Assembly: GCA_026397725.1 (NCBI GenBank)
Contig: JAPLUI010000320.1
Span: 20,093-84,092 of the forward strand
Source of the DNA: Verrucomicrobiota bacterium
GTDB taxonomy: Bacteria; Verrucomicrobiota; Verrucomicrobiia; Verrucomicrobiales; Akkermansiaceae
Length of the DNA stretch: 64,000 nucleotides
Direction: 5' to 3'
The stretch's first letter is position 1; each line of letters begins with the position of its first letter. The position numbers and the translations under genes are program-made. Below the pieces are notes generated by a model, which saw only the letters and a program-made list of their open reading frames with translations, did not search any database and was not told the DNA's origin. Of this stretch, positions 63,615 through 64,000 are shown piece by piece.

Positions 63615-64000
63615 GAATCGGCAGGCTTACGGTCATGCTTTCAAACATCAAGACCCACCACGAGCAAAATCCTTGGAAATATTTTGCACAATTCTTCCCC
63701 CGCCTCGAGCCTGCCTTGGCAGGGACCGCTCTCCCAACGGCCCCTGAGCCAGCAGCAACCCATTGCCAGGGAATGGCGGAAACACCCCCGCTGCGCGTGA
63801 TGGCCCGGCTGGCGACCCATGCGGACGATCCCGCCTGAGTGGCCGTCTGGAAAGCAACTCTCAGAACTCAGCGTTCGACCTCAAAAGAGCCAATGCGTGG
63901 AGCAAGTTGGATTCCCTGAAGCGCGACCGGGTTGAGCGCCGGCTGTGGGTCAGGTTGAGGACGGTTGGTCGTCGGAGTCGTCGGAGATCCGGACCGTGAT
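63615..64000. other. Region upstream of the sigma gene, window end
   Basis: This should hold the promoter of the sigma/VWA operon. 63849..63870 (ggaaagcaactctcagaactc) resembles the SNFLA motif. The last bases (gatccggaccgtgat) resemble the reverse of the gacggaccggacc module, so a repeat may begin here. No gene is supported. Confidence 0.4.

Overview
The window looks like a GC-rich chromosome segment of a free-living, glycan-degrading bacterium of the phylum Verrucomicrobiota. The reasons are a very large pilin-like protein of the Verru_Chthon cassette A type (16258..19746), a Planctomycete-type small cytochrome c (45363..45779), many secreted carbohydrate-active enzymes, an ECF sigma factor beside a giant membrane protein and a VWA protein that carries a verrucomicrobial secretin-like segment, and gene-poor stretches full of dispersed palindromic repeats. 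No tRNA, rRNA or CRISPR array was seen.

Layout. 1..970 is the start of a secreted protein running off the left edge. 1.2-3.7 kb is a gap with a perfect 52-bp palindrome and an IS110-family transposase that lacks its N-terminus. 3.8-15.9 kb is a minus-strand rhamnosyl-glycan operon (six-hairpin glycosidase, remnant of a sugar dehydrogenase, Tat-exported malectin/alpha-glucuronidase-like protein, GH78 alpha-L-rhamnosidase) with a divergent AraC regulator. 16.3-19.7 kb is the orphan Verru_Chthon A protein. 19.8-24.5 kb is a three-gene operon with 4-nt overlaps: a secreted protein of unknown family (paralogous to the gene at the left edge), a GH130 glycoside phosphorylase and an MFS transporter. 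24.8-25.5 kb is a PIN toxin / ribbon-helix-helix antitoxin pair. 25.7-29.3 kb holds small secreted proteins and repeats. 29.3-36.5 kb is a pectin or acetylated-glycan cluster (SGNH esterase, broken GH105, chimeric alpha/beta hydrolase, sialate O-acetylesterase-type enzyme, large alpha/alpha-barrel + LamG protein). 36.6-41.0 kb is a beta-propeller lipoprotein, a GT4 glycosyltransferase and an iron-sulfur flavoprotein. 41-51 kb is a scrapyard of PIN toxin remnants, a collapsed DNA methylase, transposase and group II intron fragments and repeats, in which a few intact genes sit (NUDIX, cytochrome c, BtaB-like methyltransferase, XylR-like regulator, rlmN). 50.8-63.6 kb is a minus-strand locus: ECF sigma factor, VWA protein with anti-sigma-like N-terminus, small membrane protein and a 2263-residue bipartite protein.

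How it works together. The first operons would cleave, bind and import rhamnose- and mannose-containing oligosaccharides, with deacetylation and pectin cutting in the 29-36 kb block; this is inferred from families. The strongest candidate for an undescribed system is the sigma/VWA/giant-protein locus at the right: its parts are related to one another by internal duplication, and it looks like a cell-envelope complex with its own sigma factor.

Limits: all family calls rest on reading motifs by eye. Start codons were chosen from signal peptides and gene overlaps. No database or structure search was possible.
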